Source: Cudoniella acicularis (Eukaryota > Ascomycota > Leotiomycetes > Helotiales > Helotiaceae). Taken from it: a stretch of 64,000 nt of DNA. Under the pieces are notes generated by a model. The model saw nothing but the letters and a program-made list of their open reading frames with translations, had not been told where the DNA came from and did not search any database. Shown piece after piece: positions 1-11,253 of this stretch; positions within the stretch are counted from its first letter, which is position 1, and every line of letters begins with the position of its first letter. A program made the translations under genes and the position numbers. The stretch lies in the NCBI GenBank assembly GCA_013054445.1, contig JAAMPI010000023.1, positions 31,264-95,263 on the forward strand, written 5' to 3'.

Positions 1-1618
1 CTACCAACGGTGCTGATGCAGGAGGGAGTTAAACTTCAAACTCCCCTCCTCGAATAGAAAAGTTCCGCACTCACTCAACCATCACGGTAGCCGGCGAAGG
101 CCGTGCCGTAGATGTGCATTATGAAGAAAGCTCCGGGCTGTACTCCGTGTAGCTGACTATCTGCTCCCTCTGCCTCGCCTTGCCGCGTCCGGTTTCGCAG
201 GGCTAGTTTCAGTACTGTTGCTGGTGGGCAACTGAGCCGCATCACCACCATCGATACGTCGCCCGCTGTCTTGGTGCTTCCTGTCTGTCTAAGGTCGAGC
301 TGAGGTAATGCGTTGTCTTCTCTGCTTCCCACGAGAACTTTGGACTTTCGCCATCGGAACCCTGGCAGTAGAGTTTGGTTCGTCTCTTGGCTCGAGCTTC
401 ATTTCGAATCTGTCAGCGGCATGACGACAACGGACTTCCCAATTAATCCAACAAAACATCTCTAGAACAAACAGAAGTTTGATATCCAATCCAAGAACTG
501 CGGGGCTGTCAGCCTTTTGTGGCCCCTTAAGTAGCTTGCATTGGTTACCTAGGCGGGTTCTCTGCTTAGCTTGAGTCCTTGGCCTGGAAAACAGTTCAGC
601 TCCGAAGCCAATAAAAGCCAGTCTCAAAACATGGCTTATCTAGGCCACTTGAAGTGTTATCTCAGAGTGTCTTATTGCTGCTATATTTGTGTTGGTGAGC
701 AGTCCGCATGTGTCTTCCTTCTAAAGGAAGAAAGGAGGGAGCGAAGGAAGAAGTGGGTTCGAACTAGACCACTCGAACCTGCTGACCTTGACAGGAACTG
801 AAAGGGCAAGCAGTCCTGAGAACAGAAATTTCAGGTTTTTTTTTTAAAAAGGCGTCTTTATTTCTGGGCAATTCTTAGTCGCAATCGCCTCTACTGGTCT
901 TGCTGACCGCGCCACAACTTGCAGGTTGTAATTCTTTTAGACTTGGTTAATTAATTAACAATGCATAGTCTATATCATGTACTCCACCATCACCGAAAAA
1001 GCCCATTCAGAAAAGTATTTCGCATTGGTATGTGTGTCTAAGTACTTAATATCAGACCAATCCAAGCGCGCTACTAGGAAAGCCTTAGAATCATTAGCAA
1101 GTGCTTCGACCCTATGCCAACTTCTCGGTAGGCAAAACACTTGACACTTCACCAAATCTCCCTACCGAGATATAAATCCTGACGTGGAGATCTACTCTCG
1201 TACGATTAAACACACTCCACATCTTTTCAATAAGCAACCGGCTGGACACAGCTTCATTAAGAAAGTTCACCTGGAAAAATGTTCGTTCTACGGTTCTAGA
1301 AACCGGTCTAAGAATCGATAGAACTATCGCACCAAAGACTTCCAAATCAAAATGACAAAAGTCCCTGATTGACAAGTTCCTATTGTTGTTTGGTGGTCTG
1401 TATTTGATTCTTGTTATGGCTAGCACCATAACTTAGTGTCTGAAAAGACACTGGTATGTCCACCAGGCACAGGGGCTTCTTGCGTATTCAGCGTCTGGAG
1501 AGCTGCGGAAAATGGCTGTAATTATGGAAGATGACTCGAGTTCTCATTTCTCATTCACCAATGCCCATTTTAAATTCGACCAGTGGAGTAAATTGCGACA
1601 TAAAAATATATTAAAACC
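1..1618. other. Gene-free or unresolved stretch
   Basis: No recognisable gene is seen. The first 800 bases hold only short overlapping frames on both strands. Bases about 970-1430 on the minus strand carry two adjoining frames with protein-like composition that I cannot assign (see findings). From about 820 onward the stretch is AT-rich. Confidence 0.4.
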
Positions 1619-2231
1619 TCACGCCCAACAACTGGCACCATACAACGCATTAAGATCCGACCAAATATCACCATGATCCCGACTCCCTCTCATATAAATC
1701 TCCTCCACATCAACGACCTCATCAAAGTAAGTGAAAGTCGCCCCCACGAAATGATGCCATATATCCTCATACCACCTCGGAAACCCAATATGAAAATGAT
1801 ACGAGGCGTCGATGTCGACAACCACACTTTTTCTTGCACGAGGAGCCGTGATTCTCCTCCGTGGTCCTGGATGTTATGCTCGTTGGATTCTGTAGAGCGA
1901 GAAAGCTGAAATCTAGATTTGCGGTCGGGTTTGTCTCGAGGTACTCTTTCAAGTGCTTCCTGACTGCGGCCGTGGCTGGGACTGGAGTAGAGGCGCCGCC
2001 ACCTTGTTGTGAGAAGAGTCGAGAAATCTTATCAACAATGTCGATGGGAATTTTGATCGTCATATGCCCTCTCGGTGTCCAAACTATTTCCACTAGTGGC
2101 ACCGGACCCTTTGCTGGCTGAGAAGGAGGAGATGAGGGAGGTCTTTCTTCAATGAACGGACTTTCACTTTCGACTTCTGGATCATCTTCTGGTTGAGAGG
2201 ACTGGAATGGAGGTGTTGCTAGAAATGTCAT
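1619..2231 (-). pseudogene. Hypothetical protein ORF with a frame disruption
   Basis: I do not recognise this protein. Starting from the ATG at 2231, the frame reads an acidic, Pro/Ser-rich N-terminus and then a more ordered part (VEIVWTPRGHMTIKIPID, then IVDKISRLF). After about NPTSI (near 1880) the meaningful reading seems to move one base, into a frame giving PRRRITAPRARKSVVVDID and a Trp/Tyr/His-rich end that stops at 1619. No convincing intron fits: the candidate splice sites lack a good donor or branch point. Either the two frames belong to one gene with a one-base shift between about 1840 and 1895, or the gene is not real. The ATG at 2231 is preferred over an upstream in-frame one because the extra 50 residues look non-coding. 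Nothing in the neighbourhood hints at function. Confidence 0.3.
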
Positions 2232-3341
2232 GGCAGCTATCAGCCCTGGGTGTTGAGCTCTTGTCGAACAGATCGGCGGATGCTGGAGTATAAGAATATA
2301 GACACCAAACAGCTTGGAAGAACAAAAAATCCAAAGATCATTAATATAGGGTCCCCACCGACAGTGAATAAGTCTAGGCATGATTCACAGGTTCCATTCA
2401 CCTATAGAAGCTTCGAGCTCTAATAACGGGAAACATGAGGCTATCCAGAGAACAAAACATACCGCAGAGGATATCAAAGAACAACCACTCAAACAGAAAC
2501 CCCCACAATCGCAAGAAACTAGTTCATTTAACCTTCTTCTAGCACAAATCTTCCTGAGGCTTTCTTTATAGTTATCTGGTCCGATTTTTCGTGAGGGCCG
2601 TGGAAATTATCAAAGACTAGTTCAGGTACTCATAATAGGACAAGTAACCTATAGACAGCGTAGTTATTAGTCCATTTTCGCGTCCTTTTATAATATTTGC
2701 TTTATAAGGGTAAGTGATTTTGCCCCTGTGAGGTATTCTTAACACTACCCTATATAGGTTGGATATCGAGTAGGGCCCTCAGTAAAAACCCAACCGAGTA
2801 TTGCCGGTTGATTGTATCCAAATGCAGAACAAATACAGCAACAACACTCTCTTGTACTTCAAAATAATATCTTTAGGAAGTCGCAAACTGCAAGGCTGGA
2901 TCCAGGTCTACTCGTGCATCCGATATCGCACAGTACAACCACACCTTGGGCATTATCAGACGCAAGAAAGTGGAGTTTGTAGCTGCAAAGATCTGCCTCT
3001 TCGTCTGCATACTTCTGCGTGTCGTATGCACATTGTCGACGCACAACGCACGCTGCGTTTAATTAGACGCCATGCAGAAAGTAATGATCGAGATATTTGG
3101 ACAATGGGCGTAGTCGGATCTGTCGATGCCCAGAATCGACAAATTAAATCTCCGATTTTCCAAAAGTCCTAGGCTACTCGAGGTGATGAACTGTCTTGAA
3201 TTCAGTTTCTAAGTCCCTACTCGCGCTTCATTTCCTGAACCATTAGTCCTTAATGTTACACCCCAACGCCCTGAATAAATTTTTTTTTATAGCAACGCCA
3301 CATTTTGCAACTTCATGCATAAAAGTTGTAGCATCCTGGGG
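2232..3341. other. Gene-free stretch
   Basis: AT-rich intergenic DNA between the hypothetical ORF and the 3' end of the patatin-like gene. Only short unsupported frames are present. It should contain the patatin-like gene's terminator and 3' UTR, which I cannot delimit. Confidence 0.5.
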
Positions 3342-5461
3342 CTATCCTTTCGCACCTGCACTGTTAGCACGCCCTCGCTCCTTCATTCGTTCCCTGCTAT
3401 TTGCATTGTTAACCACACTGCCTCTTCTTCTCAGACCACCAGCCTTCCGCCTTCGTACGAGCTGATAGCCGCGGTCCAATTCGGTCTCTACTACACATCT
3501 AACTTTCAAAGCGCCAACTGCGGGCCAGACACTTCTTTCGCCCCGTAGAATCCAATAATCGAGACTAGCCTGAGTAGGAGTTTCAAGCAAGCGGACGAAA
3601 TCGCCAACAGAAAGTTCGGGAACGAGAGTTACGGATGCTGCGGGGATGTGCTCGTCGACTAGGAATCGCCTGATTGAAAGAGGGAGAAGACCTAGACTAT
3701 CGAATTGTTGAAGGCGGTGGTGGATTTCCATTGTGAGTAACCTGAGGAGACCCCCAGTTAAGGAGGTACGGCCTCGACGGGTGAAAACAGGGGAAGGGCC
3801 ATGCATATCGCTTTGGAGGAATGGGACGAGGTATGGCCTTGCTTGAGAAACAATGAAGTGGTTGACGTTAAACAGCTCTGCGATTCGAGAAAGTGGCGAG
3901 TCTCGATCGGTATAAGACGCATGAGTCCAGGGTCGAAAAGTTGTGTCTGTAGCAGCAGACCAAGGTACAATCGCACCAGAATTGTCTTTGCATCGAAGTG
4001 TGATGGCGTGGCCGTAGAGGGAAGGAGATGATGCATTTGAGGCAATGGCTGCTGACCAGATTAACTGTGGCAAGATTAGCTAAGATCCGAGTCGAGGAAG
4101 GCAAAACATACAACATTGGGAGCTGTCAAATAATTGAGGAGATTGGGCACACCACTCCTCCCAGCTGTTGCGACAGTAATATTGAGGACCCTCTTAGTCC
4201 TATTATATGCCTCTTCAAATGTCAGATCCCCGACGTTTGCCCGTACACAGTCCTCCAAAACAGTTACATCCAAGAAATATCCTTCTCTCCAAAATCTTTT
4301 GATTCTCCTCGCCAGGGTGTCCCACCAGCTACCGAAAGATCCAGACTTTACCTGCCCATTCTCGAGAGATATGCTACTCTTTCCAGCAAAAGCCGAGAGG
4401 TCGATACTCTCACCACTCAGGAATTGCGGTAACTCGTCCTCGGTGTGTATTCCAACTAATGCTGCTATCAAAGCTCCTGTCGCGGTTCCAGTGATTATCC
4501 TTGGCAATAGTCCCCGAGAAAATAATGCTTTGACAACCCCCAGATGACACAGTCCAAAGATGGAGCCACCCTGAAGAACCAGCGTGCTCCTCCCAAATGC
4601 TTGCCTTGTATCGTGTAGCAGATCCAGCTTGGCCTGACTACTGAAACTCGGGATCACCCCATTTCCATCGGTTCCGGGTGATGTTGGTAGCTTAGTGATG
4701 TCTGCGATAGCTTTCGCTACCTCAGTGATATAATCTTCGATCAGCAATTTTGTGCCGACAAAAGCGCGATTGAAAAGGCGTGGAGTTGATATATTCCCCA
4801 AATTTCGCACAAGCCCAGATCGTATGAGGTTGACCAGCTGTAGGATATCCCCTTCTTCACGGGCTATGATTATTGATTGCAATCGTTCGTGGATGAGGCG
4901 ATAGTCGTAGTATTTAGATGTGGGATTCTGACGCCTGTGAAAGAGGAAATTAGTTTCCATGTTGAGCATCCGGTTGGATAGAGGACAGGACTAACCACAG
5001 ATCATTTCCAAGGAGCATATCAAGTTGCAATGCTGCTTCCTCCCACTCCTCATATGTTGTGGCATTTTGCAGGATGTCAAACCATACCTGCGCTGGTTTC
5101 TTTCGTGTCAACCAGTTGAGGAATTTCTGCCTTGTGGTCAGCGTTTCTATACTACTTGCCGAGGGAGTATACTCACCCTTCTCCAGAAGAAGACTACCTC
5201 CACCACCATTGCCCATATCGCCGTCAAGAATTCCGCCATTTTCAGAAAGCCAACGCAAGCGGGTAGGCCAACGATGGCCTTGTAGTCATGTTTTTTTTCG
5301 CGATATAGGCTCATAATTGACCTTCGCGACAGAGAATAATTCAAGCTCCAAGGTGGTGGGGAGAAGATTAGATGAGGCGGCGCGTTGACATGTGATGAAC
5401 GTTGTTTTGCATTCCCCCGGATTTGGTTTACGGAACGAAGTACAGGGGTTCGGCCGCGCAT
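3342..5461 (-). CDS. Patatin-like/TGL lipase family protein, probably catalytically dead
   Basis: Four exons: 5461-5177, 5126-4996, 4934-4112 and 4064-3342, giving about 653 aa. The introns are 50, 61 and 47 nt, and phases close exactly. Near the N-terminus lies a hydrophobic segment (residues about 70-90), then the DUF3336 region typical of fungal triacylglycerol lipases of the Tgl3/4/5 type (RKKPAQVWFD, TYEEWEEAALQLD). The patatin domain follows, with the oxyanion motif GGSIFGLCHLG. The nucleophile elbow, normally GXSXG, reads GTATG at residues 288-292, so Ala replaces the catalytic Ser. The Asp-Gly motif expected before the LSRIAELFNVNHF block is also absent (the region reads YTDRDSPL). 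The family normally hydrolyses lipid-droplet triglyceride or phospholipids; here I infer a non-catalytic role. The C-terminus is basic. The first ATG is uncertain: an upstream in-frame ATG at 5617 exists, but a branch-site-like CACTAAC plus CAG lies just before the chosen one, so an extra 5' exon is possible. Confidence 0.85.
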
Positions 5462-5775
5462 TTCTGCTGGTGTCGAGACGACGTTAGTGCTGGTTTGAAG
5501 AGTAAAATTCACTAATATCCATGGTCTCAAAAAGTGTCGCAATTGAGGGGGTTCACATCGTTTCATACGAAGTTTGAAAGAATTGGTATATTCTATTTTG
5601 CCCCCATCACGACTCAAGTTGGTCGCGAGAACTTTTTGATATATCTAGCTCCTATCTATTCATACATCAATGCGACGTGCCTGGCAAATGAGGTATTATG
5701 AAGATTAGAACGGAGAGGGGCTACCAGATATTTAGCCAGCAAAATTAACAGGCATCCAAAAGGGTCGAAGTCCCC
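5462..5775. other. Intergenic spacer
   Basis: Lies between the presumed start of the patatin-like gene and the 3' end of LEO1. It probably holds the patatin-like promoter or an untranslated 5' exon. No gene is seen. Confidence 0.5.
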
Positions 5776-7150
5776 TCATTCATCCTCATCATCTTCGATG
5801 ATATTCCGCTTTCTGCCTCTACCGGCAGGACCCTCAGTGGCAATGGGTGCTGCCAGAGCTTCATCGTCATCTAGGTCAGCTTCCGCGTCAGCATCAGCAT
5901 CAGCGTCGCTCGTCTCCTCTGGCTTTGAGGTTTTCTGTTTCTTTGCCTTCGGCTCATCCCTTTCGCTTTCATCATCAAGCATCTCTTCTTCCTCATCATC
6001 ATCGCCTTCTGGACCATCCAATTCTTCGTCACTCGAAGCCAAGAAATCGTCTTCTTTGTCATACTCGTCTTCTCGATGTCTACCTCTGGGAAGATCGTCA
6101 TCTGAATCATACTCTGGCCGACGCTTGGGTCGTTTGACACCAGCCATCTTCCGACCTGATCCAGGGGCTCTTCTACGGCCCTCAAGGTCCTCGACATTCA
6201 ACAACCCGCCAGAACGACCACGACCTGGTCCCGCATGAAGATTCGCCTTCTCTGCTGCTGTCTCACGGCGACGTTGAGCCCTCATGCGCTCCTTTTCAGC
6301 CAGTTCTGCCCTCTTCTTCTGCAGCTCAGGATCCTGGGTATTGGTGATTAATTCTGGGCCATTCTTGTCGTCGCCTTTATGGCCGCCCCGCGCAGCAGCA
6401 GCCAGACTTCTCTGGAGCCTTTCCAGAGCATCATCTTCAATATCCTTATTCGGCCTGACGGTGTATTGATTCGTCATGTGCCCGAAAAGAACAAGCACTT
6501 GAGCAGCCACTGAAGGGGATGCAACATAATAATGCGAGTCTTGGACTTCCTGGTAGGGCTTGTCTCTCGGTGGCGCAAGGGGTTTAGTTTGTAATTCGTA
6601 GTGTTGATCGCCTACAGCAATTGTCGTGCTTCCATCGCTCCATCTGTACACCATGGTGTTACTCTCAAGCCTTCCTGTGGACGGATCTTTGCGGTAACGC
6701 ATTGTTGAAGCAGCAGTGGCACTGGCTGAGAAATTGGTAGACTTTTCCGTAGAATGATGGTCGGCTGTTGGAACCTTGAAAGTTTCTGGCTTGAAAACGT
6801 GTGGCTCTATACCAAGGAATTTGGGCAATCGCAACGAGTTGAACTTCGATCTGGTTAGTTTACTCCTGTGAAATGGGCGCCAAACCTACCTCTTCATCAA
6901 CTGGTTTGGGTAACGGATGCCGCCAAATGGTGTTTTCAGAAATGCGGAGCTCTTGTGATCCTCCTGCTTGATTTTCTTCCGCATCGCCAGTTTTCTGCGC
7001 TCTGTCGTATCGGTTCTCATCATCACCAGAATCAAGCTCCTCATCGCTCAATTCGCGCGGATTTTCAATAGCTGCCTCCTCTTCGTCACCGAACAAGTCG
7101 TCTTCAACGTCAGGTTCCGCGTTCATAACATCGTCTTCTGATGAAGACAT
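5776..7150 (-). CDS. LEO1: RNA polymerase II-associated Paf1 complex subunit Leo1
   Basis: Two exons, 7150-6890 and 6843-5776, giving 442 aa. The 46-nt intron has donor GTAGGT, branch ACTAAC and an AAG acceptor; this join is the one that gives the family-like sequence VDEE-FNSLRLPKFLGIEP. Leo1 is a subunit of the Paf1 elongation complex, which travels with RNA polymerase II in the nucleus and supports histone modification. The N-terminus is acidic (MSSSEDDVMNAEPDVEDDLFG). The conserved core runs from about residue 75 to 235 and includes TIWRHPLPKPVDEE and YRWSDGSTTIAVGDQHYEL. After it come an Arg-rich stretch and a long Asp/Glu-rich tail, as is usual in the family. The start is the first ATG and is well supported. 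The gene is head-to-head with the MOB2-like gene, sharing a promoter region of about 440 bp. Confidence 0.95.
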
Positions 7151-7589
7151 TGTGTTGATGGTTCGAGAAAGTCCAAAGGGTTATATCTGGCTCGATATGG
7201 GGGTCGCGTCGGGGTGGAGAGCAGTGATGAACGGTAGCCTCAGCGAAAAGGGGGCTGAGTGGGAAGTAAGTTGAAGAGACTGTGAGCGGATAGAAGAGCT
7301 GTGGGAGCAAGAAGTAAAGGTCGCGATATTAGAAGAGAGCATTTACAGCTTTACGCGACAGATTCTAAAAGCGGCTCGGGCAAAACTGAAAAGCGGCCAG
7401 CCGATAGTAGCCTCACCGCCCTCGGATGCGCTAACCTGGCCGAAGTTCGTTCTGTATCAGAATTCCAACTTGAGCTTCTCCTATTTACACCTCTACCTTG
7501 TTTTTCACACATCACCATCACAACGTGACCTGCGGAACAGTGCACAGCGCGGCGGTTGGCCAACTTCGGTCATCGACACCGTACTCACT
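7151..7589. promoter_or_regulatory. Shared intergenic region, LEO1 and MOB2-like genes
   Basis: A 439-bp spacer between two divergent start codons, so it should contain both promoters. No gene is seen in it, and I did not recognise a specific factor site. Confidence 0.5.
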
Positions 7590-9417
7590 ATGTCGAACTT
7601 ATTCTCTGGAATGTGGGTAACTACCTCTTCTTCAGCCTTTTGGCTTTTGCTTTGGAGGGAACCCTGGACGCATTTCATGGAATAAATGTTGAGATTCAGA
7701 TATCCTTGCGGGCAGGTTTCACCATAGGTTTTTCTGGTGTGAATGACTAATTGCTTTGCTTGGAGAATGACAGTGGTGGTAGCATTATTCTACGTTTTGA
7801 CCGATCTAGTCAGATGTTGGCCGCCTTTTCGCGCTCCAAGTTGGAGACAAAAAGGTTCATCTTGTTCGTTTGCAGTGCAGCCGTGCTTTACAATTGAATT
7901 AGCACTATATTGATCACCCCAGCCTGACCTGACAATGCTTCTAGTGGGAGCATTTGGACTTGGAAATAATTGGAGCACACTTTGAACCACCTCTTTCTGG
8001 GACTTGTGCAGAAATGTGGATTGGGACTTGTAACAAGTTTTCTGTTTGAGTTTATTGGTTCGGATGCGCTTCGACCTTGAGACATCCACAAGTCAGAAAT
8101 CTGGATCAGGCATACTTGTTGTTTGCTCTGCCTGTCCTACCAACAAAGACTGTCCTTTTCCTGCCGTCTCTTTGCCCAAATGAATCTATTTACAAGAAGT
8201 TGCTAACAGATCTTTTCTAACAGTAGTGGGCGCTTCCGAGGTGGTGGTAAGAACGGCGGTGCCAAGAGCCCTGGATTGCCAAATGGCCCACAGCCAACAT
8301 CACCTACAGGCACGTCCCAAAGCAATTTGTCATCTACCAGCCTAGCACCGAGAGTACCTCCTCTTCCAAACTCGCCCTCACTCTCTCAAACATTTTCCAT
8401 GGATGACTCCTCAACTACCAGCCTCTCCAACAGCGATCCTCTGGCTTGCTACAACCTTCCGCGACCTAAGCCTCTGTGGCTGAATGACTGTTACTCGAAG
8501 CATATAGTCAAAGGAAACTTTATGACACTGTCTGCTAGACCAAAAACTGTAGAACAAGGGGAGTGGATTGCTCATCAAGGTACAAAGTTTACACCTTCCG
8601 GTTATATTTAAAAAGTGTTAACATCATCTAGTTGTCGAACACTATCGCAACCTCTGGAACTTTGTTAGGGTCATCCATGAAAAGGACGAGGATGGAACTT
8701 CAATCTGCAATCCTCAAACATGTCCTCGAATGTCAGCTGGCGGGTAAGCTTGCGAGTCCCAGTTTCTTCTCCGTAACCTAATTAGTAAACTATAGCAATC
8801 ACTCCTTCACCTGGTTGAACTCCCGCAAAGAGCCTGTTGAGGTGCCGGCGTATGAATATATCTCTCTGATGCAACGGTGGATTTCTGGGAAGATTGACAA
8901 TACTGCTCTCTTTCCCACAGATCCAGCTGGCGTATCTTTTTCACAAAATCCCAACGGACCAAGCGTTTCTAGCGCCACATACGCTTCAGGCGGCCTCGAT
9001 ACTCCAGGGTCAAATACTCCAATCCCCGCTGGCCCAACGACCCTAAACGCCTCCCTCTCACAGCTTGCTGGCCCTGGGGACTGGATTGGCAAAAGCAGCG
9101 GATTCCCCATCGATTTTGTCGACATTTGCCAGACTATATTCCGGCAAATGTTCCGTGTCTACTCCCATTTGTACTGGGCACATTTCATCGATCCATTTTA
9201 CAACTTAAGTCTTGAAAAGCCGATGAACAGCTGCTTCAGTCACTTCGTCCTTACGGCGACCGAGATTAACATGCTAAAACCCCAAGAGTTGGAGCCAATG
9301 CAACCATTGATCGACCTTTGGGCAGCCAACGGAACTTTCCCCAAGGAATCGAAGGCTTACGCTTGTGCAAACTTGAAAGCTGGAGAGCGATTACTAGCCC
9401 TTGCCACCACTGGATAA
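7590..9417 (+). CDS. MOB2: Mob2-like NDR-kinase activator (Mob1/phocein family)
   Basis: Four exons: 7590-7612, 8224-8579, 8632-8743 and 8796-9417, giving 370 aa. Phases close. Mob2 proteins bind and activate NDR/LATS kinases (Cbk1 in yeast, COT-1 in Neurospora), which control polarity, hyphal growth and septation. The N-terminus (MSNLFSGISGRFRGGG, then a Ser/Pro linker) and the segment YSKHIVKGNFMTLSARP, followed by EQGEWIAHQ, resemble Mob2 more than Mob1. The zinc-site pattern of the fold is present as C-x4-C (C152, C157) and H-x4-H (H288, H293). A Gly/Ser/Pro-rich insertion lies between the two halves of the domain, at about residues 205-255. The first exon has only 23 coding bases and is followed by a 611-nt intron, far longer than others here; the donor GTGGGT was chosen because it yields SGISGRFRG in frame. 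Assignment to Mob2 rather than another Mob class is likely but not certain. Confidence 0.85.
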
Positions 9418-9828
9418 AATTCAAAGGCTTTCTGGATGACATTACCATTTTTTCACTTTAATAAGGTGGAGTTGTGATCGATGCTTGTATCGAGAGAATA
9501 ATTTTTCTCTCTAAGAGGTTCTCAGGTCCAGTTTCGTGGAAGCGACGAATCTTCTTGCATGGTTTCGTAGCGTTTCCGCATTGTCCAGCAGGGGACTTTC
9601 CAGTATGGCGTTTTTGAATTTTCAATACGGGACAAAGTTTCAGTTGTAGATCATGATGGTTGATGAAGATCAAGCAAAGACACAGAGGTATCACAATAGA
9701 ATTTGGTGCCAAAACGAAGAAGTGAAGACAATATGTTCATAAAGCAAGCAGCTTCCATGCAAGTCGTTCCTGCAATGCTAAGATAATGCCTTTTGCCACT
9801 TGGCCCGTTCTTCTGTTCTTTTCAGACA
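9418..9828. other. Convergent intergenic spacer
   Basis: Separates the 3' ends of the MOB2-like and DUF3237 genes. It is AT-rich and carries 3' UTR sequence only, with no supported gene. Confidence 0.55.
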
Positions 9829-10657
9829 TCAAGCTGAGACCTCGCTGATTTTGTACTCAACAACAACGTCCTTTCCAGACTCAACAATGAATCGTCCGCT
9901 CGCAACATAAATCTTTTGCTCAATAGCCCTCAACTCATCACTTCCAGTCTCGAAGAGAACATGGGTCACTTCATTACTATCAGTAACTACGATTTCATCT
10001 CCTACAGATGAAATAGTCAGCGAGACTTACCAACATTGCCAAATCCAGTAGTCTCTGCTCCTGGAGCCCCCGACAGGACATCACCGATGGCGGGGCTCAG
10101 TGTAATGATACCGCTATACTTATAAGCGATGAAGGCTCCGCTTTTGTCTTTGAGAACGCTGTTGACGTCGAGACGCTATAGTGATCATGACCCGAGTTAG
10201 CTTCCTGCTCCTTAAATTTGGGTATACATGAGCATACACCCTATGTTAAACGAGAACGAAAAGCCCTGCCGCCAGGGAATAAAATTAAATGGATAAAAAG
10301 AAAAACTAACATACAAGATGTTTCGCAGACGGATCCATTCGGATGAAATCAGATCCATGAGCAAAAACGGCGTCGACTTTGATGGGATATTCGGGCTCGG
10401 AGCGGAGAAAGGAGTCGGTGGAGGTGAAGGGAGCGATGGTGAGAGGAGCACCCTTTGACGTATTTCCGACCGTAATTGGTGGGTCAAGCACAATCTAAAA
10501 ACTTATTAAAACCCGCGGAATATAATTGAACGCTTTGAATTGTATATCGTAGGAACTCGAAGCACTTGGGACGTGTGGAAGAAGAGGTGCCGGGAACGAA
10601 ATAATTGTTCCTTACGTGCGTTGTGAAGGCGGGTATGAGCTTTGGGAAGTTTGACAT
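9829..10657 (-). CDS. DUF3237 family protein (UPF0311-like), small
   Basis: Four exons: 10657-10616, 10494-10315, 10175-10031 and 9968-9829, giving about 168 aa. The introns are 121, 139 and 62 nt. The protein starts MSNFPKLIPAFTTHIVLDPP and contains KVDAVFAHGSDFIRMD, AYKYSGIITLSP, TGFGNVVTHVLFETGS and ends VVVEYKISEVSA, the pattern of the DUF3237 beta-barrel family. Function in the family is largely unknown; members occur in bacteria and fungi, and I propose no substrate. The last splice is the least certain: a typical GTAAGT donor at 10030 is followed by several possible acceptors, and I chose the AAG at 9969-9971 because it restores GNVVTHV without extra residues. An acceptor giving a 44-nt intron would add six residues instead. 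There is no signal peptide, so a cytosolic protein is likely. Confidence 0.75.
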
Positions 10658-11253
10658 TGTGAGGACCGCGAGGATTGAGAAGGGATCAGAGTGGAAAGAT
10701 TGGATCGAATAGATTTGGGCGGAAACTGAAGACAGTGAAGAGAAAATCAAAGAATCCAAAACGCAAGGAAGCACCCACCTTATCTATTTAAGCATGTTTC
10801 CGAATACTGCAAGAGGTATGCTGTCCTGGTGTTCCCCTCTTTCCGAACCTGGAATTGACCCCACCGGCTAGCGTCCGTTGTACCGCAGATAGAACAACAA
10901 ATTAACATCCTGGAAGGATGGTTGGTGGGCCTTTGGGAAGCTCCTCTAGGATTCCGAAGCTCTGATATGCTAAATAAGAGAGTGTGTCACTTGAAAATTC
11001 AGCAATCAAGCGGGTCCCAAGATGTAGCAACCAAACGAAATGGCATCACTGCCACCTCGCGTCCTTGCCACGCGCAATTGGTTGATCATCTCAATGCCTG
11101 GTTAATGGATCTTGGGAACGACGAATGCAGATCTCCACTTTCCATCACGAAATTATTAGAGAGGTGGCTCTCCAGCTACAGAAATCCTTTTCGATTGATT
11201 TTCCTACCAGAAACGCCATTGCTAAAATTTACAGCACCCCGCAAGCTCGGGTA
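10658..11253. other. Gene-free stretch
   Basis: Between the DUF3237 start and the 3' end of ERB1. A 187-aa plus-strand frame at 10922-11485 runs into the antisense of ERB1 and has no family features, so it is not taken as a gene. The stretch should include the DUF3237 promoter. Confidence 0.5.

Noticed and set aside
5798..6238. 146-aa Ser-rich plus-strand frame
   Set aside because: It mirrors the Asp/Glu-rich tail of LEO1; the serine runs come from reading GA-rich codons backwards.
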